Positions 8,508 through 18,333 of a stretch of DNA of 64,000 bases are shown here, in pieces. This DNA comes from Desulfuromonas sp. GTDB taxonomy: Bacteria; Desulfobacterota; Desulfuromonadia; Desulfuromonadales; BM501. Where the stretch lies: contig NZ_PKUB01000009.1 of NCBI RefSeq assembly GCF_002868845.1, forward strand, positions 1-64,000, read 5' to 3'. A program made the translations under genes and the position numbers. The notes under the pieces were generated by a model, which worked only from the letters and a program-made list of their open reading frames with translations, was not told where the DNA came from and ran no database searches. Numbering within the stretch: the stretch's first letter is position 1; every line of letters starts with the position of its first letter.

Positions 8508-9458
8508 TCAAGGCCGAACTTCGTGCCAGAGTTTCTGGGTGATCTGCAACGCCACCTCCAGCGCCCTCTTGCCGTCTTCGCCGCTGACCACCGGCGCCTT
8601 GCCCTCGGTCACCGCCTCGATAAAGGACTCGATCTCCGCCAGCAGGGCGTCGCTCTTTTTGAAGCTGGCGTGCTCCATGGTCACGTTGGGAATGCTCGGC
8701 ACCGGCAGCCCCTTTCCCCCCTTGCGGTAAATAGCGGTCTTGCGGGCCTCGTAGTCGATGGAGACGTAGGCGTCCTGTTGAAAGATGCGGATTTTGCGCA
8801 TGGAGTCGCGGCTGACCCGGCTGGCGGTGACGTTCGCCACGCAGCCGTTTTCAAACTGCAGACGTGCGTTGGCAATGTCCCCCTGCTCGGTGAGCACCGG
8901 TACCCCCACGGCATTGACGGTCTTGATCTTGGAACCGACAAGGCTGAGGATGATGTCGATATCGTGAATCATCAGGTCGAGCACCACGTTGACGTCGGTG
9001 CCCCGCGCTTTGAAGGGGGCAAGGCGATGAGTCTCGATGAAGAGGGGGTTGTCCAGGACATCCTCAAGGGCAAGGATGGCAGGATTGAAGCGCTCCAAGT
9101 GCCCGACCTGGAAGACAAGACCCTTTTCTTTCGCCAGAGCAATGAGTTCCTCGGCCTCCTCCACCGTCTGAGTGACCGGCTTCTCCAACAGGATATGTAC
9201 GCCGGCATCCAGGCAATCCTTGGCCACGCCGAAATGATACTGAGTGGGGACGACAATGGAAACCAGGTCCACCTGGGAAAGGAGTTCCTTGTGGTCGGTA
9301 AAGGCTTCGGCCTTTACCTCGGCAGCGATTTCATCGGCTCGGGCCGGATCATAATCGACCACCCCGACGAGTTCTACCCCCTTGAGGGCTGCATATTTCT
9401 GGGCATGAAAGCGCCCCAGATATCCGACTCCGATGACTCCAGCGCGCAGTTTACTCAT
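8508..9458 (-). CDS. gnnA: Gfo/Idh/MocA dehydrogenase, candidate UDP-GlcNAc 3-dehydrogenase GnnA
   Basis: A 316-residue NAD(P)-dependent oxidoreductase. The Rossmann motif VIGVGYLGRFH is at residues 8-18, the family EKP signature at 92-94, and the DLMIHDID region (H165, D168) supplies the catalytic histidine area. It sits between lpxA and the aminotransferase, the same order as gnnA-gnnB in A. ferrooxidans, where the enzyme oxidises the 3-OH of UDP-GlcNAc to a ketone before transamination. ATG at 9458 is preferred over the in-frame GTG at 9470 because the conserved region begins right after it and AGAGGA lies just upstream. Related WlbA/WbpB enzymes act on UDP-GlcNAcA, so substrate remains an inference. 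Confidence 0.8.
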   Translation of the reverse strand: MSKLRAGVIGVGYLGRFHAQKYAALKGVELVGVVDYDPARADEIAAEVKAEAFTDHKELLSQVDLVSIVVPTQYHFGVAKDCLDAGVHILLEKPVTQTVEEAEELIALAKEKGLVFQVGHLERFNPAILALEDVLDNPLFIETHRLAPFKARGTDVNVVLDLMIHDIDIILSLVGSKIKTVNAVGVPVLTEQGDIANARLQFENGCVANVTASRVSRDSMRKIRIFQQDAYVSIDYEARKTAIYRKGGKGLPVPSIPNVTMEHASFKKSDALLAEIESFIEAVTEGKAPVVSGEDGKRALEVALQITQKLWHEVRP

Positions 9459-9476
9459 TGATCCTCTCACTTTCCA

Positions 9477-10247
9477 TCAACGGGCGACCCCCCGCTGGCT
9501 GTTGCGAACGAAATCGGCGAAGAGGTCGACTTCCGGAATGCCTTTGATTTCTTGGGAAACCTTCTCAAGAGCCTCTTCGGTTCGCAGTTTACTGCGGAAC
9601 ACCAGCTTGAAGGCCCGCTTTATGCCTCGGATGGCTTCGGGCGAGAACCCCCGGCGCTCAAGACCGATGGTGTTGATTCCGACCGTTTTGGCCCGGTCAC
9701 CCTGGGCGATGGTAAAGGGGGCGATGTCCTGGGTGACCATGGCACCGCCACTGATCATGGCATGGCAGCCGATCCTGGCAAACTGATGGGCTGCGGACAG
9801 CCCCCCAAAAATGGCCTGCTCCCCGACCTCCACGTGGCCGGCCAAAGTCGCCCCGTTGGCGAGAATGACCCGATCTGCCACCCGGCAGTCGTGGGCCACG
9901 TGGGAGTAGGCCATGAAGAGGCAGTCGCTTCCGACAACGGTTTCGCCGCCGCCGCTTTCGGTTCCGCGGTGCAGCGTGGTGAACTCGCGAATCGTATTGC
10001 GGTCGCCGATGCGCAACCAGGATTTCTCATCGCCGAATTTGAGGTCCTGGGGGGCCGCACCGACCGAGGCGAACTGGAAGATCCGGTTGCCGCGCCCGAT
10101 CTCGGTCCACCCTTCGATGACGGCATGGGGGCCGATAGTGGTCCCACTGGCGATGGAGACGTGCTCCCCGATAACGGCATAGGGACCGATCTCGACCCCG
10201 TCCGCAATCCGGGCACCTTCATGAATGATAGCTGTCGGATGAATCAT
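9477..10247 (-). CDS. lpxA: UDP-N-acetylglucosamine (or GlcNAc3N) acyltransferase
   Basis: A 256-residue left-handed beta-helix acyltransferase, first enzyme of lipid A synthesis, using hydroxyacyl-ACP. The hexapeptide repeats fill residues 1-190. The catalytic-histidine region AYSHVAHDCRV and the GGLSAAHQFARIG loop are clear, followed by the C-terminal helical domain beginning near GLERRGFSPEAIRGIKRA. Canonical LpxA acylates the 3-OH of UDP-GlcNAc; with gnnA/gnnB next door this enzyme may instead N-acylate the 3-amino group, as shown for LpxA of A. ferrooxidans. The next gene downstream starts about 19 bases after its stop. Confidence 0.95.
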   Translation of the reverse strand: MIHPTAIIHEGARIADGVEIGPYAVIGEHVSIASGTTIGPHAVIEGWTEIGRGNRIFQFASVGAAPQDLKFGDEKSWLRIGDRNTIREFTTLHRGTESGGGETVVGSDCLFMAYSHVAHDCRVADRVILANGATLAGHVEVGEQAIFGGLSAAHQFARIGCHAMISGGAMVTQDIAPFTIAQGDRAKTVGINTIGLERRGFSPEAIRGIKRAFKLVFRSKLRTEEALEKVSQEIKGIPEVDLFADFVRNSQRGVAR

Positions 10248-10263
10248 GATTTAGGAAAACCCT

Positions 10264-10704
10264 CTAGCGGGCCGCGAAGGTGGCCTTCAGCTCGGCTTCG
10301 GCGACCAAGGTGCCATCGACATACGCCTTGCCCTTGAAACAATACAGGCCGCGTCGGCAGGTGAGCAGTTCCAGTTCCATGCGCAGAACGTCTCCGGGGA
10401 CGACCGGCTTGCGGAAACGGGCCTTATCGATCCCGGCAAAATAGGTAACCTTGTCATCGTCGATTTTGTCCGAAACGATCGCAAAGACTCCCCCGACCTG
10501 AGCCATCGCCTCGAGGATAAGGACCCCCGGCATGATCGGGTGATCGGGAAAATGCCCCTGAAAAAAGGGCTCGTTGATGGTGACGTTTTTGACGCCGACA
10601 ATCTTTTTCCCTTCCTCCAACTCCACAATGCGGTCCACCAGGATGAAAGGGAACCGGTGCGGAAGCAACTTCATGATTTCCTGGATATTCAACACCATTG
10701 CCAT
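10264..10704 (-). CDS. fabZ: 3-hydroxyacyl-ACP dehydratase
   Basis: A 146-residue hot-dog fold dehydratase of type II fatty acid synthesis. The catalytic pair is H51 in [11 protein letters not shown] and E65 in [11 protein letters not shown], at the normal spacing. It lies between lpxD and lpxA as in most Gram-negative bacteria, where it competes for the 3-hydroxyacyl-ACP pool used by LpxA and LpxD. Its start overlaps the last base of lpxD, so the two are translationally coupled. A second in-frame ATG two codons later is an equally possible start. Confidence 0.97.
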   Translation of the reverse strand: MAMVLNIQEIMKLLPHRFPFILVDRIVELEEGKKIVGVKNVTINEPFFQGHFPDHPIMPGVLILEAMAQVGGVFAIVSDKIDDDKVTYFAGIDKARFRKPVVPGDVLRMELELLTCRRGLYCFKGKAYVDGTLVAEAELKATFAAR

Positions 10705-11741
10705 TACCTCTCTTTGAGCTTCATTTCAAGTTCGTCAATTTGTCTTTTTAAACGATTCACGTCTTTGCGGATCTCCGGGAGCTTTGAAAAACTCATGGAC
10801 GCCTTGAGCCATTCTTTGTGCGGCATGACCGGCAGGCCCGAAAGAACCTGGTTGGGTCCTACGCTGTTGGACACCCCGCCCTTGCCACCGATAGTGACAT
10901 TGTCGCCGATCTTGATATGCCCGGCTGTCCCGGCCTGCCCGCCAAAGGTGCAGTGGGTCCCGACCTCGGTACTCCCGGCAATCCCGACCAGCGCCGCCAT
11001 TACCGTATCTTCCCCGACGCTGACATTGTGAGCGATCTGCACCAGGTTGTCGAGCTTGACCCCGCGCTTCACGCGGGTTACCCCCAAGGCGGCCCGGTCG
11101 ATGCAAGTAGAGGCCCCGACCTCCACGTCGTCTTCGATCTCGACGATCCCCACCTGGGGAATTTTAAAGTATTTCGCCCCGTCAGGAGCGAAACCGAAAC
11201 CGTCGGACCCGATGACCGCCGAGGGCTGAAGAATGACCCGGTCGCCCAGGCGACACCCTTCCCTCACCACGCACCCGGCGTGTACGATACAGTCCGCCCC
11301 CATGACCACGTCGTCGTAGAGAACTACGTTAGGGTAGAGGATGGTCCCTGCGCCGATGGTGACGTTTTCACCGACGACGCACCCGGGATAGATGGTGACA
11401 TCCTTCCCGAGGGTGGCGCTGGGAGCGACCCTCGCCCCCTCCATGACCCCCTGCGGCGCGGGACGCTCCGCCTGCAGGCGGGTAAGGATCTTGGCAAAAG
11501 CGAGATAAGGGTTTTGGCAGACGATCAGAGAGAGGCCTTCGACCTCTACACCAGGAAAGACAATGACCGCCGAGGCATCGGTTTGGTCGAGCAGGGCGGC
11601 GTATTTGGGGTTGACCAAGAAGGTGATTTCCCCCTGCCGGGCCTCGTCGATGGCGGCCACCCGGAGAATCTCCAAGTCCCCATCTCCGACGAGCTCGCCG
11701 CCGACCAGTTCCGCCAGTTCGCTCAGCCGTACCGATGCCAC
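10704..11741 (-). CDS. lpxD: UDP-3-O-(or 3-N-)acylglucosamine N-acyltransferase
   Basis: A 345-residue enzyme that adds the second hydroxyacyl chain, to the 2-amino group of the monoacylated UDP-sugar. The N-terminal uridine-binding domain (residues 1-98) is followed by a long hexapeptide beta-helix. The catalytic histidine is H238 in [13 protein letters not shown], and a C-terminal helix follows ([19 protein letters not shown]). The chosen start is GTG at 11741, which directly follows the ompH stop, has AGAAGGGG upstream and gives the family N-terminus; the in-frame ATG at 11774 lies inside ompH and is rejected. Confidence 0.95.
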   Translation of the reverse strand: MASVRLSELAELVGGELVGDGDLEILRVAAIDEARQGEITFLVNPKYAALLDQTDASAVIVFPGVEVEGLSLIVCQNPYLAFAKILTRLQAERPAPQGVMEGARVAPSATLGKDVTIYPGCVVGENVTIGAGTILYPNVVLYDDVVMGADCIVHAGCVVREGCRLGDRVILQPSAVIGSDGFGFAPDGAKYFKIPQVGIVEIEDDVEVGASTCIDRAALGVTRVKRGVKLDNLVQIAHNVSVGEDTVMAALVGIAGSTEVGTHCTFGGQAGTAGHIKIGDNVTIGGKGGVSNSVGPNQVLSGLPVMPHKEWLKASMSFSKLPEIRKDVNRLKRQIDELEMKLKER

Positions 11742-11742
11742 C

Positions 11743-12273
11743 TTATTGCCCCTTCTGGGCCCTGAAAGCTGCATTGTAGGAGTGGACCAGTTTTTCGGTC
11801 AGGTCGATGGCCCGATCGGCATAAAGGATGGAGCTTTCAGTCTTCTCCATGATGAGGGTGTACCCCTCCTGCGCACCGATCTCTTCGACGGTCTGAAGAA
11901 GTCCGTCCAGAATCCTGCGGGTGAAATCGGCATCTTCCTGCCGCAACTCCTCCTGCGCGTCCTTGGTGAAGCGCTGGAACTCTTTGACCTTTTGCTGGTA
12001 GTCGCGCTCCTTGTTGGCGCGCGCCTCTTCGGAGAGAAGCAGGGCCTTTTTCTCCAGTTCGTCCTTCAGAGCCTTGAGTTCTTCCTGGCTGCTGTTGATG
12101 ACCCCCTCGTACTGCTTGACCTTCAGGGCGATCTTCTCCTTGGCGGCCTTGCCCGACTCCGATTCATTCAGGGCGGTCTGCAGGTCGACATAGGCGATCT
12201 TGGGTTCGGCGGTCCAGGCAGGAACGGCAGCCAACAAAACAATGGCCAGAATCAGGGCGGAAAAATGCTTCAT
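11743..12273 (-). CDS. ompH: OmpH/Skp family periplasmic chaperone
   Basis: A 176-residue secreted protein that escorts unfolded outer-membrane proteins to the BAM complex. A signal peptide occupies residues 1-22 (MKHFSALILAIVLLAAVPAWTA), then IAYVDLQTALNESESGK begins the trimerisation core. Residues ~55-130 are a long charged coiled coil (EELKALKDELEKKALLLSEEARANKERDYQQ), matching the Skp tentacles. The ATG at 12273 has a GGAGAG site 5 bases upstream; the longer frame to 12303 is not supported. It sits directly after bamA, the standard bamA-skp-lpxD order. Confidence 0.95.
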   Translation of the reverse strand: MKHFSALILAIVLLAAVPAWTAEPKIAYVDLQTALNESESGKAAKEKIALKVKQYEGVINSSQEELKALKDELEKKALLLSEEARANKERDYQQKVKEFQRFTKDAQEELRQEDADFTRRILDGLLQTVEEIGAQEGYTLIMEKTESSILYADRAIDLTEKLVHSYNAAFRAQKGQ

Positions 12274-12299
12274 GGGTCTCTCCTTTTTAGGTAATTGTC

Positions 12300-14594
12300 T
12301 CAAAAGAACCGCCCGAGAGAAAACTCGAACTGACTGCGCTCCTCATCCTCTTCGGGATCGAGGTTGTAACCCCACTCCAGACGCATCGGCCCCATGGGGC
12401 TGAACCAGCGGATACCAGCGCCTGCGCTATAGCGCATACCGGTGAAGAAGTCCTCGTCCTCCCCCCAGGCATTCCCGGTGTCGAAGAAGATCAGGCCCTT
12501 CAAACCCATCTCCTTGGCCACTGGAAAAAGATATTCGAAGTTGATGTAGGCGGCCTTGTCCCCGCCGATGTATTGGTAATCCTTGCTTTCCGCGCCGACA
12601 ATCCCGGTTTCGGGATCGATGCTCTGGATGGCCGTGCGCACCCGGGGGCCAACCTCCCGGGTTTTGAATCCCCGGAGGGTGCTGATGCCGCCGAGGAAAA
12701 AACGCTCGTCAATGGGAATCTCTTCGCCGCCCACCTTCTGGATGTAACCGAGGCGACCGTGGACCGAAAAGACCGTTCCCCACTTGACCGGAAAAAAGTG
12801 CCGGTGATCGAGAATGTATTTACTGAATTTTTCCGTTCCCCCCAGTCCGGCAAACTCGACCGACCCCTCGCTGACAGCCCCCGAGGAGGGGTCGAGGCGG
12901 TAGTCGGTGCTGTTGCGATTGAGGGACGCGAGGATCGAGGATAAGGTCGAGGTCCCCTCCTGCTCGCGGATAACAAAGGAGGCGTCGGCATCGACGTCGT
13001 AGATCTCCTTGTTTTCGTATCGATAGACAAGGAAAGCACGGGTGTTTTCCGTCACCGGAACCCCGACCTTGACATCTCCGCCGTCGGTTTTTTTCGAGAA
13101 ATCGACGTAATCGCGCCGGGTCTTGTACAGGTCGAAGCCGAGGGAGAGTTTGCTGTCAAGGAAGTAGGGCTCGTAAATGCCGACCTGGTAGGTGTTGCTG
13201 CTTCCGCCGAAGGAGCCGGCGAGGTTGAGCCGCAAGGCCCTGCCCAGGAAGTTATCCTGGGAGACGGACCCCTGGCCGATGAAGCCGTCCACCGAGGAGT
13301 ACCCGAAGCCGAGGCTGAAGGTTCCGGTCGGACGCTCCTTCACCTCTACGTCGACATTCATGTGAGCTTCATCGCTCCCCCTGCTGGTCGCAACGCTCAC
13401 CTCGTCGAAAAAGCCGAGGTTCCGGATTTTGCTGCGGCTCTCCTTGATCCGGGTTGCGCTGTACAGGTCACCCTCGACCAGTTTCGTTTCGCGCCGGATC
13501 ACCTTGTCCCGGGTTTTGGTATTGCCGGAGATGCGGACTCTCTCGATAGCGACCTGCAGTCCCTGTTCCACTTCGTACAGGAGTACGACCTCCCGCTTCA
13601 GAGGGTCGAGCCTGGTCAGGGGCGAGACGTTGACGTATGCGTACCCCCGGTCGGCGTAAAGGTCGTTGATGGCGAAGACGTCCTGGCGCAACCGGCTCCG
13701 GCTGAAGACATCCCCGGTCTGGAGCTGGAGCAGGTCGACAAGCTCCTCCTTGGGCCGGATCAGGTCGCCCCGGATATCGACCGTTCCGACCTTGTACTGC
13801 TGCCCCTCGTCGATCTCGACAAGAAGGTCGATGTACTTTCTGTCGTCGCTCAAGGTCACCAGGGGCTGCTTCACCTTGACCTCGAGATAGCCGGTATTGA
13901 AGTACTGGTCGGCAATGATTTCGAGGTCGGCCTGAAGTGCCTCCTCGTTGAAGGTGCCCCGGTCGGTCAGCCAGGAGAATAGCCAGCGCTCCTTGGTGAC
14001 CATGGCCTTCTTCAACTCCTTCGCCGGGAAAACGTCGTTCCCGTCGAAGCGGATACGATCCACCAGGACCTTGTTGCCTTCATCGATGACAAAGGCAAGG
14101 GTCGCTTCGTTGTTTTCGGAGGTGTCGAGACGCGGCTCTACCGTTGCGGCATAGTAGCCCTCCTCCCGGTAGGCTTTCCTGATGGCATCGGCTGCCCTGG
14201 ACACCTCACGGGGGCTGTAAAAGGCAGGCGGATCGATGGCGACGAGGGGTTGGAGTTTGTCGAGTTCAAGCTCATCGTTCCCCGAGATCTCGACCTTTCG
14301 AACGAGGTGCCGCTCGGCCACCCGATAGGTGAGGAGTTTGGCGTCTCCCAGGTCCTGGAGTTCTGCGCTGACATCGACGAACCGCCCGAGCTTGAAAATG
14401 GCCCGGAGGTCTTGATCGATCTCCTCGAGAGTGACGGACTGGCCGGCCTGCACCCCGACGACGGAGAAGATAAAACTCTTCTCGGTCCGGACGTTTCCCT
14501 CGACAGCGACTTCACCGATAGAGAGGCTCTGCGCCGCGGCGCCTGCGGCAAGGGCCGCAAGCATGACAAGTGAAAAAAATACGGTCTTGAACAT
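12300..14594 (-). CDS. bamA: Outer membrane protein assembly factor BamA
   Basis: A 764-residue Omp85-family insertase. A signal peptide (MFKTVFFSLVMLAALAAGAAA) leads into five POTRA domains, recognisable from repeats such as GEVAVEGNVRTEKSFI, RKVEISGNDELELDKL, DRIRFDGNDVFPAKEL, GTVDIRGDLIRPKEEL and ERVRISGNTKTRDKVI. The C-terminal ~380 residues are the 16-strand barrel with the loop 6 motif (RGF in TLRGFKTREVGPR) and a terminal aromatic (GRFF). The start at 14594 places the signal peptide at the N-terminus; the in-frame extension to 14747 runs into lolD and is rejected. It is the core of the outer-membrane protein assembly machine. Confidence 0.97.
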   Translation of the reverse strand: MFKTVFFSLVMLAALAAGAAAQSLSIGEVAVEGNVRTEKSFIFSVVGVQAGQSVTLEEIDQDLRAIFKLGRFVDVSAELQDLGDAKLLTYRVAERHLVRKVEISGNDELELDKLQPLVAIDPPAFYSPREVSRAADAIRKAYREEGYYAATVEPRLDTSENNEATLAFVIDEGNKVLVDRIRFDGNDVFPAKELKKAMVTKERWLFSWLTDRGTFNEEALQADLEIIADQYFNTGYLEVKVKQPLVTLSDDRKYIDLLVEIDEGQQYKVGTVDIRGDLIRPKEELVDLLQLQTGDVFSRSRLRQDVFAINDLYADRGYAYVNVSPLTRLDPLKREVVLLYEVEQGLQVAIERVRISGNTKTRDKVIRRETKLVEGDLYSATRIKESRSKIRNLGFFDEVSVATSRGSDEAHMNVDVEVKERPTGTFSLGFGYSSVDGFIGQGSVSQDNFLGRALRLNLAGSFGGSSNTYQVGIYEPYFLDSKLSLGFDLYKTRRDYVDFSKKTDGGDVKVGVPVTENTRAFLVYRYENKEIYDVDADASFVIREQEGTSTLSSILASLNRNSTDYRLDPSSGAVSEGSVEFAGLGGTEKFSKYILDHRHFFPVKWGTVFSVHGRLGYIQKVGGEEIPIDERFFLGGISTLRGFKTREVGPRVRTAIQSIDPETGIVGAESKDYQYIGGDKAAYINFEYLFPVAKEMGLKGLIFFDTGNAWGEDEDFFTGMRYSAGAGIRWFSPMGPMRLEWGYNLDPEEDEERSQFEFSLGRFF

Positions 14595-14670
14595 CCCATC
14601 CCTGACGATGATGCGGGTCGATTGAAAAAGGAGCATTATAGGAGATGCACCAGGGGGTGTAAACCCCAAA

Positions 14671-15336
14671 CTAGCCGAGAATTCGGCCGTCCTCCATGCG
14701 CACGACCCGGTCCATCCGTCCTGCCAACACCTCGCTATGAGTGACAAGGATCATGGTCAGCCCCCGGGTCTGGTGCAGCTGCTGAAGGAGGTGGTAGATC
14801 TCGTCGGAGGTCCCGCTGTCCAGGTTGCCCGTCGGTTCGTCGGCGAGGAGCACCCGGGGCTTCATGACGAGGGCCCTGGCGATGGCAACCCGCTGCTGTT
14901 CTCCGCCGGAGAGTTGACCCGGCTTGTGGGAGAGGCGATGACCGAGCCCTACCTCACGAAGCAGGGCCTCGGCGGCTGTCTGGGCCATGCGGGGCGCCTG
15001 GCGTGCAATCAGAGCAGGCATCATGACGTTTTCAAGGGCGGAGAACTCGGGGAGAAGCTGATGAAACTGGAAGACGAAGCCGATGGTCCGGTTGCGGAAA
15101 CCGTCCAGGTCGGGACCCCGAAGCGAGAAAATGTCTTTACCTTCGAACAGAACCCGGCCGGCGGTGGGCTGGTCGAGGGCACCGAGAGTATGCATCAGGG
15201 TCGTCTTGCCGGCGCCGGAGGCACCGACCACGGCGATGCGCTCACCTTCGCGGATGCTCAATACAACGTCCCGCAGCACGTCCACCTGTGAGGTGCCGGA
15301 AACGAAGCTTTTGGATAGATTTTCGACTTCGATCAT
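14671..15336 (-). CDS. lolD: Lipoprotein-releasing system ATPase LolD
   Basis: A 221-residue ABC ATPase that drives extraction of mature lipoproteins from the inner membrane. Walker [10 protein letters not shown] is at 38-45, the signature LSGGEQQR at 142-149, and Walker [17 protein letters not shown] follows, the sequence typical of the LolD/MacB subfamily. The start at ATG 15336 gives the conserved [10 protein letters not shown] opening; the longer frame to 15393 lacks support. It lies 74 bases after lolC and before bamA, so lipoprotein transport and BAM assembly are in one transcription unit. Confidence 0.95.
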   Translation of the reverse strand: MIEVENLSKSFVSGTSQVDVLRDVVLSIREGERIAVVGASGAGKTTLMHTLGALDQPTAGRVLFEGKDIFSLRGPDLDGFRNRTIGFVFQFHQLLPEFSALENVMMPALIARQAPRMAQTAAEALLREVGLGHRLSHKPGQLSGGEQQRVAIARALVMKPRVLLADEPTGNLDSGTSDEIYHLLQQLHQTRGLTMILVTHSEVLAGRMDRVVRMEDGRILG

Positions 15337-15410
15337 CGCATTTACCACGGTTTGATGCCTTTTCCCGAGTCGGTCCCGTCTTTGCCACCCCAACCGCTCC
15401 CACCAAACGG

Positions 15411-16664
15411 CTATTCGTATCGCAACGCCTCGGCAGGGTCCATCCTCGCCGCCCGCCAGGCCGGATAGATCGTCGCCAGCAGAGAGATGGTCATGGCCAC
15501 CAGGGTCACCATGACCACGTCGCCGGGGTTGACCACGGAAGGGAAGTGCTCCATGCCGTAAACCGACTGATCAAAGATCTTGACTCCGAAAAGGCCTTCC
15601 AGCCCCTTGATAATGGGGTCGGCGTTTTTCGCCAGGAGCAGTCCGAGCACCGTCCCGAGGGCGGTCCCCACAGTGCCGATAATGAGCCCCTCCAGAACGA
15701 AAATCTTCATCACGCTATTGGCGGTCGCCCCCATGGCCCGGAGGACTGCGATATCCTTGTGTTTTTCCATCACCACCATGATCAGGGTTGTGGCGATGTT
15801 GAAGGCGGCGACAAGGACAATGATGCCGAGGACGATGAACAGGCCGAGCTTTTCCAGGCGCAGCGCCGAAAGGAAGGAACCGAAGAGATCCTCCCAGGAG
15901 CGCACCACGAAGGGATAGGCGAATTGCTCGCGCAGTTCTGAGGCGACCAGGTTCGCGTGGTCAAAGGAATCGACCTCCACCTCGATGCCCGACACCACCC
16001 CCTCGGCATCGAAGAAACGCTGCGCCTCGGACAGTGAGACATAAGCGTAAAAAGTATCGAGGAATCCTCCCCGGTGGTGGGAAATCCCGACGACCCGGAA
16101 GGGTTTCATCTTCGGGATCATTCCAAAGGGGGTGATGGTGAACATGGGGGGAATCACGTTGACCGGGTCGCCCACTGCAACACCGAGGGTGGTGGCGGTG
16201 TCCAGGCCGATAACAATGCCCGGCATCCCTTCTGCCTCAGTGAAGAGCAGCTCTTCGACATTCTCCTGCCTGACTGTCAGGAAGGGCTGCTGAAAGACCT
16301 TGTTGCCCCGCTCCAGCCCCTTGACGCTGACGGCTGCAACGTTGCCTCGGGACAGGAGCATGGCCTCTTTGGAAACGAAGGGCGAGGCCCCGATGACATG
16401 AGCAGAAGAATCGCTGACACGGGAGACGGCCTCGGGATATTCGGCGATCTCCCCCCCGTGCTTCTGCACGAGGACGTGAGGAATATTCCCGAGGATCTGC
16501 TTGCGCACACCGTCGTGGAAACCGGTCATAACCGCAAGGACCACGATAAGCGCGGCCACCCCCAGGGTCACCCCGGCAATGGAGATAAAGGAAATGACCG
16601 AGATAAAGGTCTGTTTGCGCTTGGCCCGCAGATAGCGCTGGCTAACGAACCACTCGTAACCCAT
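15411..16664 (-). CDS. lolC: Lipoprotein-releasing system permease LolC/LolE
   Basis: A 417-residue FtsX/MacB-type permease. It shows an N-terminal membrane helix ([20 protein letters not shown]), a large periplasmic domain of about 200 residues with the Lol[18 protein letters not shown] start, and three C-terminal helices ([69 protein letters not shown]). The terminal [12 protein letters not shown] is a family hallmark. Only one permease gene is present, suggesting a homodimeric LolF-like arrangement. The next gene is lolD. Confidence 0.95.
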   Translation of the reverse strand: MGYEWFVSQRYLRAKRKQTFISVISFISIAGVTLGVAALIVVLAVMTGFHDGVRKQILGNIPHVLVQKHGGEIAEYPEAVSRVSDSSAHVIGASPFVSKEAMLLSRGNVAAVSVKGLERGNKVFQQPFLTVRQENVEELLFTEAEGMPGIVIGLDTATTLGVAVGDPVNVIPPMFTITPFGMIPKMKPFRVVGISHHRGGFLDTFYAYVSLSEAQRFFDAEGVVSGIEVEVDSFDHANLVASELREQFAYPFVVRSWEDLFGSFLSALRLEKLGLFIVLGIIVLVAAFNIATTLIMVVMEKHKDIAVLRAMGATANSVMKIFVLEGLIIGTVGTALGTVLGLLLAKNADPIIKGLEGLFGVKIFDQSVYGMEHFPSVVNPGDVVMVTLVAMTISLLATIYPAWRAARMDPAEALRYE

Positions 16665-16697
16665 GGGTCTCCTTCGGCGTGGGCGGAACGGGGAGGC

Positions 16698-18182
16698 TTA
16701 CTTGGTTTCCGGCCGCAACTGGGGAAAGAGAATGACCTCGCGGATCGAAGGCGCGTCGGTCAGCAGCATCACCAGACGATCGATGCCGATCCCTTCGCCG
16801 GCGGTGGGCGGCAGACCATGCTCCAGGGCGCGGACGTAGTCCTCGTACATGGCGTGGGCCTCTTCGTCGCCGGCCTCCTTCTCGGCCAGCTGCTTGAGAA
16901 AGCGCTCCCTCTGGTCGACGGGATCGTTGAGCTCCGAGAACGCATTGGCCAGCTCCCGCCCGACGATGAACAGCTCGAAGCGGTCGACCACGTCCGGATT
17001 GGCGTCATTTCTTCTCGAAAGGGGCGACACCTCGGTGGGGTATTCGGTGATAAAGGTCGGGTTCCACAAGTTGGGTTCGGCAACGGCATCGAAAAGCTCG
17101 GTGAGTAGCTTGCCGTGGCCGATCGCCTTGTCCAGCTCCAGCCCCAGACGTCCGGCGTAGTCAAGGCATGCCTGCCGGTCTTCGAGGTCATCAATGGAGA
17201 TATCGCCGTACTTGGCAATCGCCTCACGCACCGTCAGGCGGTCCCACGGGGCGGTGAGATCGACTTCTTTTCCGCCGTAGTTAAAGACGAGACTGCCCAC
17301 AACCTCCTGGGCCACGTGGCAGATCAGTCTTTCGGTGAAATCCATGAGGTCGGCGTAGGTGGCATAGGCCTGGTAGAACTCCATCATGGTGAACTCGGGA
17401 TTGTGCTGTATGGAGATGCCCTCGTTGCGGAAATTGCGATTGATCTCGAAGACCCGATCGAACCCGCCGACCACAAGACGCTTCAGGTAGAGTTCCGGCG
17501 CGATGCGCAGGAAGAGGTCCATCTTCAGGGTATTGTGGTGGGTGGTGAAGGGTTTGGCCGTCGCCCCTCCGGCAATGGGCTGCATCATGGGCGTTTCGAC
17601 CTCGAGGAAATCGTTCCCCACCATGAAGTCGCGTATGAGGCTGATGATGCGGCTGCGCTTCTGGAACACGTCCCGGACCTCCGCGTTGACGATGAGGTCG
17701 AGATAACGCTGGCGGTAGCGGGTCTCCACGTCGGTCAACCCGTGCCACTTCTCGGGAAGGGGCTGCATCGACTTGGTCAGGATACGGATCGTCTCGGCGC
17801 GCAGGGAAAGCTCGCCGGTCTTGGTCCGGAAGGGGGTCCCGGCTACGCCGACGATATCCCCCAGGTCGAGTTTGCGAAACTGCTCAAACACCTCGGCCCC
17901 GACCTGATTGAGGGCCACATAGATCTGGAGGCGACCGTTGCGGTCCTGGAGCTGGATAAAGGCCGCCTTGCCGAAGTCGCGCCGGGCCATGATGCGCCCG
18001 CCGAGGACGTAGCGATCGGCACAATCTTCCAGAGCGGCGTCATCCTGTTGCTCATGGGCGGAGAGGACATCCGCGGTGGTATGGCTGACGGGGAAATCGT
18101 TGGCATAGGGGTTGAGCCCCTGGCCGCGAAGGTCCTCGATCTTTGCGAGGCGCTGTCTCACCAGTTCATTGCGTTCTTCCAT
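16698..18182 (-). CDS. lysS: Lysyl-tRNA synthetase, class II
   Basis: A 494-residue class IIb enzyme that charges tRNA-Lys. The N-terminal OB fold (about residues 55-145: [29 protein letters not shown]) binds the anticodon. The catalytic core has motif 1 around [25 protein letters not shown], motif 2 [24 protein letters not shown], and motif 3 [17 protein letters not shown] near the C-terminus. ATG at 18182 is chosen; a GTG at 18194 would add four residues. It is 33 bases upstream of lolC and appears to head the lolCD-bamA part of the block, although same-strand genes lie upstream. Confidence 0.97.
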   Translation of the reverse strand: MEERNELVRQRLAKIEDLRGQGLNPYANDFPVSHTTADVLSAHEQQDDAALEDCADRYVLGGRIMARRDFGKAAFIQLQDRNGRLQIYVALNQVGAEVFEQFRKLDLGDIVGVAGTPFRTKTGELSLRAETIRILTKSMQPLPEKWHGLTDVETRYRQRYLDLIVNAEVRDVFQKRSRIISLIRDFMVGNDFLEVETPMMQPIAGGATAKPFTTHHNTLKMDLFLRIAPELYLKRLVVGGFDRVFEINRNFRNEGISIQHNPEFTMMEFYQAYATYADLMDFTERLICHVAQEVVGSLVFNYGGKEVDLTAPWDRLTVREAIAKYGDISIDDLEDRQACLDYAGRLGLELDKAIGHGKLLTELFDAVAEPNLWNPTFITEYPTEVSPLSRRNDANPDVVDRFELFIVGRELANAFSELNDPVDQRERFLKQLAEKEAGDEEAHAMYEDYVRALEHGLPPTAGEGIGIDRLVMLLTDAPSIREVILFPQLRPETK

Positions 18183-18333
18183 AGATTCCAACACCTTTCG
18201 TCCGGATTTATCCGGGGACGTACCTTATACCGGGGGGGTAGGCAAGTCAAGGTCTAACAAGGACGGCGGGCACCCCTCGAACGGCCATTGAAAATTTCCT
18301 CGGGGGATCAGATACCCAACGAACGCCGGCCCC

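Noticed and set aside
7245-9461. 738-residue open frame on the plus strand opposite gnnA/gnnB
   Set aside because: It is the antisense shadow of two well-supported genes, caused by high GC content at third positions. It has no family-like sequence.
11741-11774. ATG start for lpxD at 11774
   Set aside because: It lies inside ompH. The GTG at 11741 has a better ribosome site and gives the family N-terminus.
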